Below, in pieces: positions 11,305 to 13,374 of a stretch of DNA of 13,374 bases. Position 1 is the stretch's first letter, and each line of letters starts with the position of its first letter. Origin of the DNA: an uncultured beta proteobacterium. GTDB lineage: Bacteria > Pseudomonadota > Gammaproteobacteria > Burkholderiales > Burkholderiaceae. The translations under genes and the position numbers were made by a program. A model generated the notes under the pieces. The model saw only the letters and a list, made by a program, of their open reading frames with translations. It searched no databases and was not told the origin of the DNA. The DNA is taken from contig CAIVXR010000044.1 of NCBI GenBank assembly GCA_903909925.1, positions 1 to 13,374 on the forward strand. Direction: 5' to 3'.

Positions 11305-13374
11305 TTATTTGTTGCCAAGCTCAAGTTGCCGTTTACTTCCCTCGGGCCTCATCTGTAAGGGCAGGTATTCGCTTTTTGCCCAAAGTGGATTCATATTACG
11401 ATAGAGCTTACTTTGTACCCAACCCGATTGGCCAGTCTGGTAAATGAAGATAGATTTTTCTAGATCAGCTAGATCATAAATAGCCCGCATACTAGGAGCC
11501 TGTAGCGTCTCGTATGGATTTTCAGATTTAAGTAACTCAGGCCTGCCTACATTGACAGTGTAGGCATCGCCAGGAAAGGGCGTTGTGATATTAAAGAGCT
11601 TACCCAAGACCGGAACTTTACTGAGTGGGCGGTGCTCTGATGTCGCAATATGGGCTTTACCCCAACTCCAGTTTTTTGGATCATTGCCATATTGAGCGCT
11701 TAGATAATCTAAGGCTTTATCAAACGCATTGTTAGAGGACTCCAGACATGATTCCACTGGTTTTGTTTTGGGGTCATCGCACCAAGGGCTATTAGGATTT
11801 TGCAATGCAAGTAGTAACGGGTATCTGAAACTGCGTGAACCGTAGTTCTCAGTAAAGAGATAACTGAGACGAGAGAATAGGTTGCGAGTGAGTTGGTCTG
11901 CCCAAGCGTTAAAGATGAGCGCGCCGGCACTATCAACCTTCATATCCCCATCAAAGCTTTGAATGATTTCTTGTACCTTGGGAGCTAGCTGATGACTTGG
12001 CTTACTTGCTTTAAATAAACCCAATAGGGGCGTAGATGCTAGTGAAAGTGTATCTGCCTGCATTGTTTTCATGTAACTCAGATCAGGATTACTTTTAGAT
12101 TTAATGAGCTCAACAATGCGGTCATAGCGCGTTGGCAGATCCCAATCACCCGTTAAAGGATTTGGATTATTACTAGCAATAATTTGTTGATTAGCAGTAG
12201 CAATCCAACCTTGCTCTGGATTATTGCTGGCGGGCAACTGCTCAAAAGGAACATAACCGTTCCAATCAAACTGTTTCTCCCATCCAAGGGCAGGGGTAAC
12301 GCCATATAAGCCTTGATGCAAAATACGTTTAGGCGCAACACCTGCCGCCTGATAGGTGATGTTGCCCTCGGTATCTGCCATTACGACGTTTTGCATTGGT
12401 GCATAGTTCTGGCGGAGTGCTTGTTTGAATGACTCTATATCTTTGGCACGATTCATTTCTAAAAGGCCTGTTACAGATTGGTTTTCAACATCCAATGCGG
12501 TCCAGCGTAGCGCTAAAGCAAATCGTTTGGCATCAATACTGCGTTTAGCACGCGCATGAGCGTCAGAAATTACGGGCCCATGACGGGTTTCTTTTACTAG
12601 GAAAGTGAGAGAAGGGGCATCTTTGATATCGATAATCTCTTGATGTACTTTAAAAGCTAAAGGACCATCGGGACCGCGATACATGCCAGGATTATTAGGA
12701 TCAATCTGTTCGATGTATAAATCTTGGACATCAGGATTGGTGTTGGTAAAGCTCCAAGCAAACTTATCTGTCCTGCCAAGAATAACCGCTGGTATACCTG
12801 GCAGGGTAGCTCCGATCACATTCATGCCTGGTGCATCCAGATGAGCAAAATACCAAACCGCTGGAGCTGATAACCCTAAGTGGGGATCATTTGCTAGGAG
12901 AGGCTTCCCGCTAGCAGTAAGCTTACCGCTCAAAGCCCAATTATTTGACCCAATACCCTCTTTTCCGCCGGGAATATCAAGTAAGCCAAGCTCAGTAGAG
13001 GGTAGATTATTGGATCTACCTTCAGCTGGACCGGTCGCAGGATTAAATACATTCAGATCTTTATACAGCTTAGCAAAATCCATATTACTTACTGGTGCGC
13101 CTGGTTCATATGGTGGGATGATTTCCCAAATTTGTTTAGTAGTGAGAAATTGGGAAAGCTCAAGACGTTGCAACTCTTTATCCCAGTTGCCACCAAGGTC
13201 TAGTGCCATCATCAGCATCCAAGCAACGCTATCGGTTGGAGACCAGTGACCTGGCTTGGAGCTTGTCAAAAAGTATTCAAGGGGAAGTGCCCAGCCTAAT
13301 TGGGCATTACCTGTATTCACACCATCAGCGTAGGCTTGCAACAAACGTTTAGTGGCAACTGGGTAATGATCAAA
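11305..13374 (-). CDS. Penicillin acylase family protein (Ntn hydrolase), N-terminus cut by window edge
   Basis: The minus-strand frame is open from the right edge to the stop at 11305. The 689 codons present begin with F-D-H-Y-P-V, so the true start lies outside; TTG 13344 should not be taken as the start. The autocatalytic site is GSNNWALSG; the Ser codon at 12946-12948 would become the N-terminal nucleophile of the beta subunit after cleavage of the Gly-Ser bond. ANDPHLGLSAPAVWY and the GWIATANQQ segment, with a likely oxyanion-hole Asn, also fit the family. These enzymes hydrolyse amide bonds, including beta-lactam side chains and acyl-homoserine lactones; the natural substrate here is unknown. 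The signal peptide cannot be judged. It probably leads the minus-strand group with the two small envelope genes. Confidence 0.93.
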   Translation of the reverse strand, partial: FDHYPVATKRLLQAYADGVNTGNAQLGWALPLEYFLTSSKPGHWSPTDSVAWMLMMALDLGGNWDKELQRLELSQFLTTKQIWEIIPPYEPGAPVSNMDFAKLYKDLNVFNPATGPAEGRSNNLPSTELGLLDIPGGKEGIGSNNWALSGKLTASGKPLLANDPHLGLSAPAVWYFAHLDAPGMNVIGATLPGIPAVILGRTDKFAWSFTNTNPDVQDLYIEQIDPNNPGMYRGPDGPLAFKVHQEIIDIKDAPSLTFLVKETRHGPVISDAHARAKRSIDAKRFALALRWTALDVENQSVTGLLEMNRAKDIESFKQALRQNYAPMQNVVMADTEGNITYQAAGVAPKRILHQGLYGVTPALGWEKQFDWNGYVPFEQLPASNNPEQGWIATANQQIIASNNPNPLTGDWDLPTRYDRIVELIKSKSNPDLSYMKTMQADTLSLASTPLLGLFKASKPSHQLAPKVQEIIQSFDGDMKVDSAGALIFNAWADQLTRNLFSRLSYLFTENYGSRSFRYPLLLALQNPNSPWCDDPKTKPVESCLESSNNAFDKALDYLSAQYGNDPKNWSWGKAHIATSEHRPLSKVPVLGKLFNITTPFPGDAYTVNVGRPELLKSENPYETLQAPSMRAIYDLADLEKSIFIYQTGQSGWVQSKLYRNMNPLWAKSEYLPLQMRPEGSKRQLELGNK

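Noticed and set aside
11292..11305. AGACC/GGTCT hairpin at the end of the penicillin-acylase-like gene as a terminator
   Set aside because: The stem is 5 bp and on the minus strand it is followed by TGCTGC rather than T residues. The following same-strand gene is only 86 bp away, so read-through is likely.

Overview
The window looks like a piece of a free-living betaproteobacterial chromosome, most likely a low-GC Burkholderiales member such as Polynucleobacter. This is an inference from three things: modest GC content, a Bug/TctC-type orphan solute-binding protein, and a Sox thiosulfate-oxidation gene set with tight gene packing. No rRNA, tRNA, insertion sequence, prophage or CRISPR array was seen. 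No stretch longer than about 150 bases lacks a gene.

Layout, left to right. (1) 1-2338, minus strand: a Bug-family periplasmic binding protein followed 26 bp later by a YwrD-like gamma-glutamyltransferase-family Ntn hydrolase that runs off the left edge. (2) 2428-3774, plus strand: a class III omega-amino-acid:pyruvate aminotransferase, divergent from the Bug gene. (3) 3838-4439, plus strand: a HigBA-type toxin-antitoxin pair, toxin first, with no Shine-Dalgarno and a candidate extended -10 that would give a leaderless higB message. (4) 4443-5511, minus strand: an lrgAB (cidAB-like) membrane protein pair. (5) 5661-10414, plus strand: six closely packed genes. A Tat-exported molybdenum hydroxylase of the isoquinoline 1-oxidoreductase/aldehyde oxidase type (iorAB-like) comes first, followed by soxX, soxY, soxZ and soxA. 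(6) 10429-13374, minus strand: a small alanine-rich lipoprotein, an Adhesin_E-like secreted protein, and a penicillin-acylase-family Ntn hydrolase cut by the right edge.

The core of biological interest is block 5. SoxAX would attach a sulfur compound to a SoxY cysteine, with SoxZ as the SoxY partner. The two hydroxylase subunits would oxidise an aldehyde or N-heterocycle in the periplasm and need an electron acceptor, commonly a c-type cytochrome. SoxX, the next gene, is a monoheme c-type cytochrome. Neither soxB nor soxCD is present: soxA is the last gene and is followed by convergent genes. SoxY keeps its C-terminal cysteine, but the usual glycine-rich GGCGG tail is replaced by S-A-C-T-E-V-V. 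A perfect 10-bp inverted repeat lies just inside the soxX coding region, at the junction between the hydroxylase and sox parts of the cluster. These observations make the iorAB-soxXYZA arrangement the best candidate here for an under-described system.

Two start corrections matter for the annotation. soxZ starts at a GTG overlapping the soxY stop, and soxA starts at a GTG just after the soxZ stop. The lipoprotein gene is best started at 10827, where a good ribosome binding site precedes the ATG.
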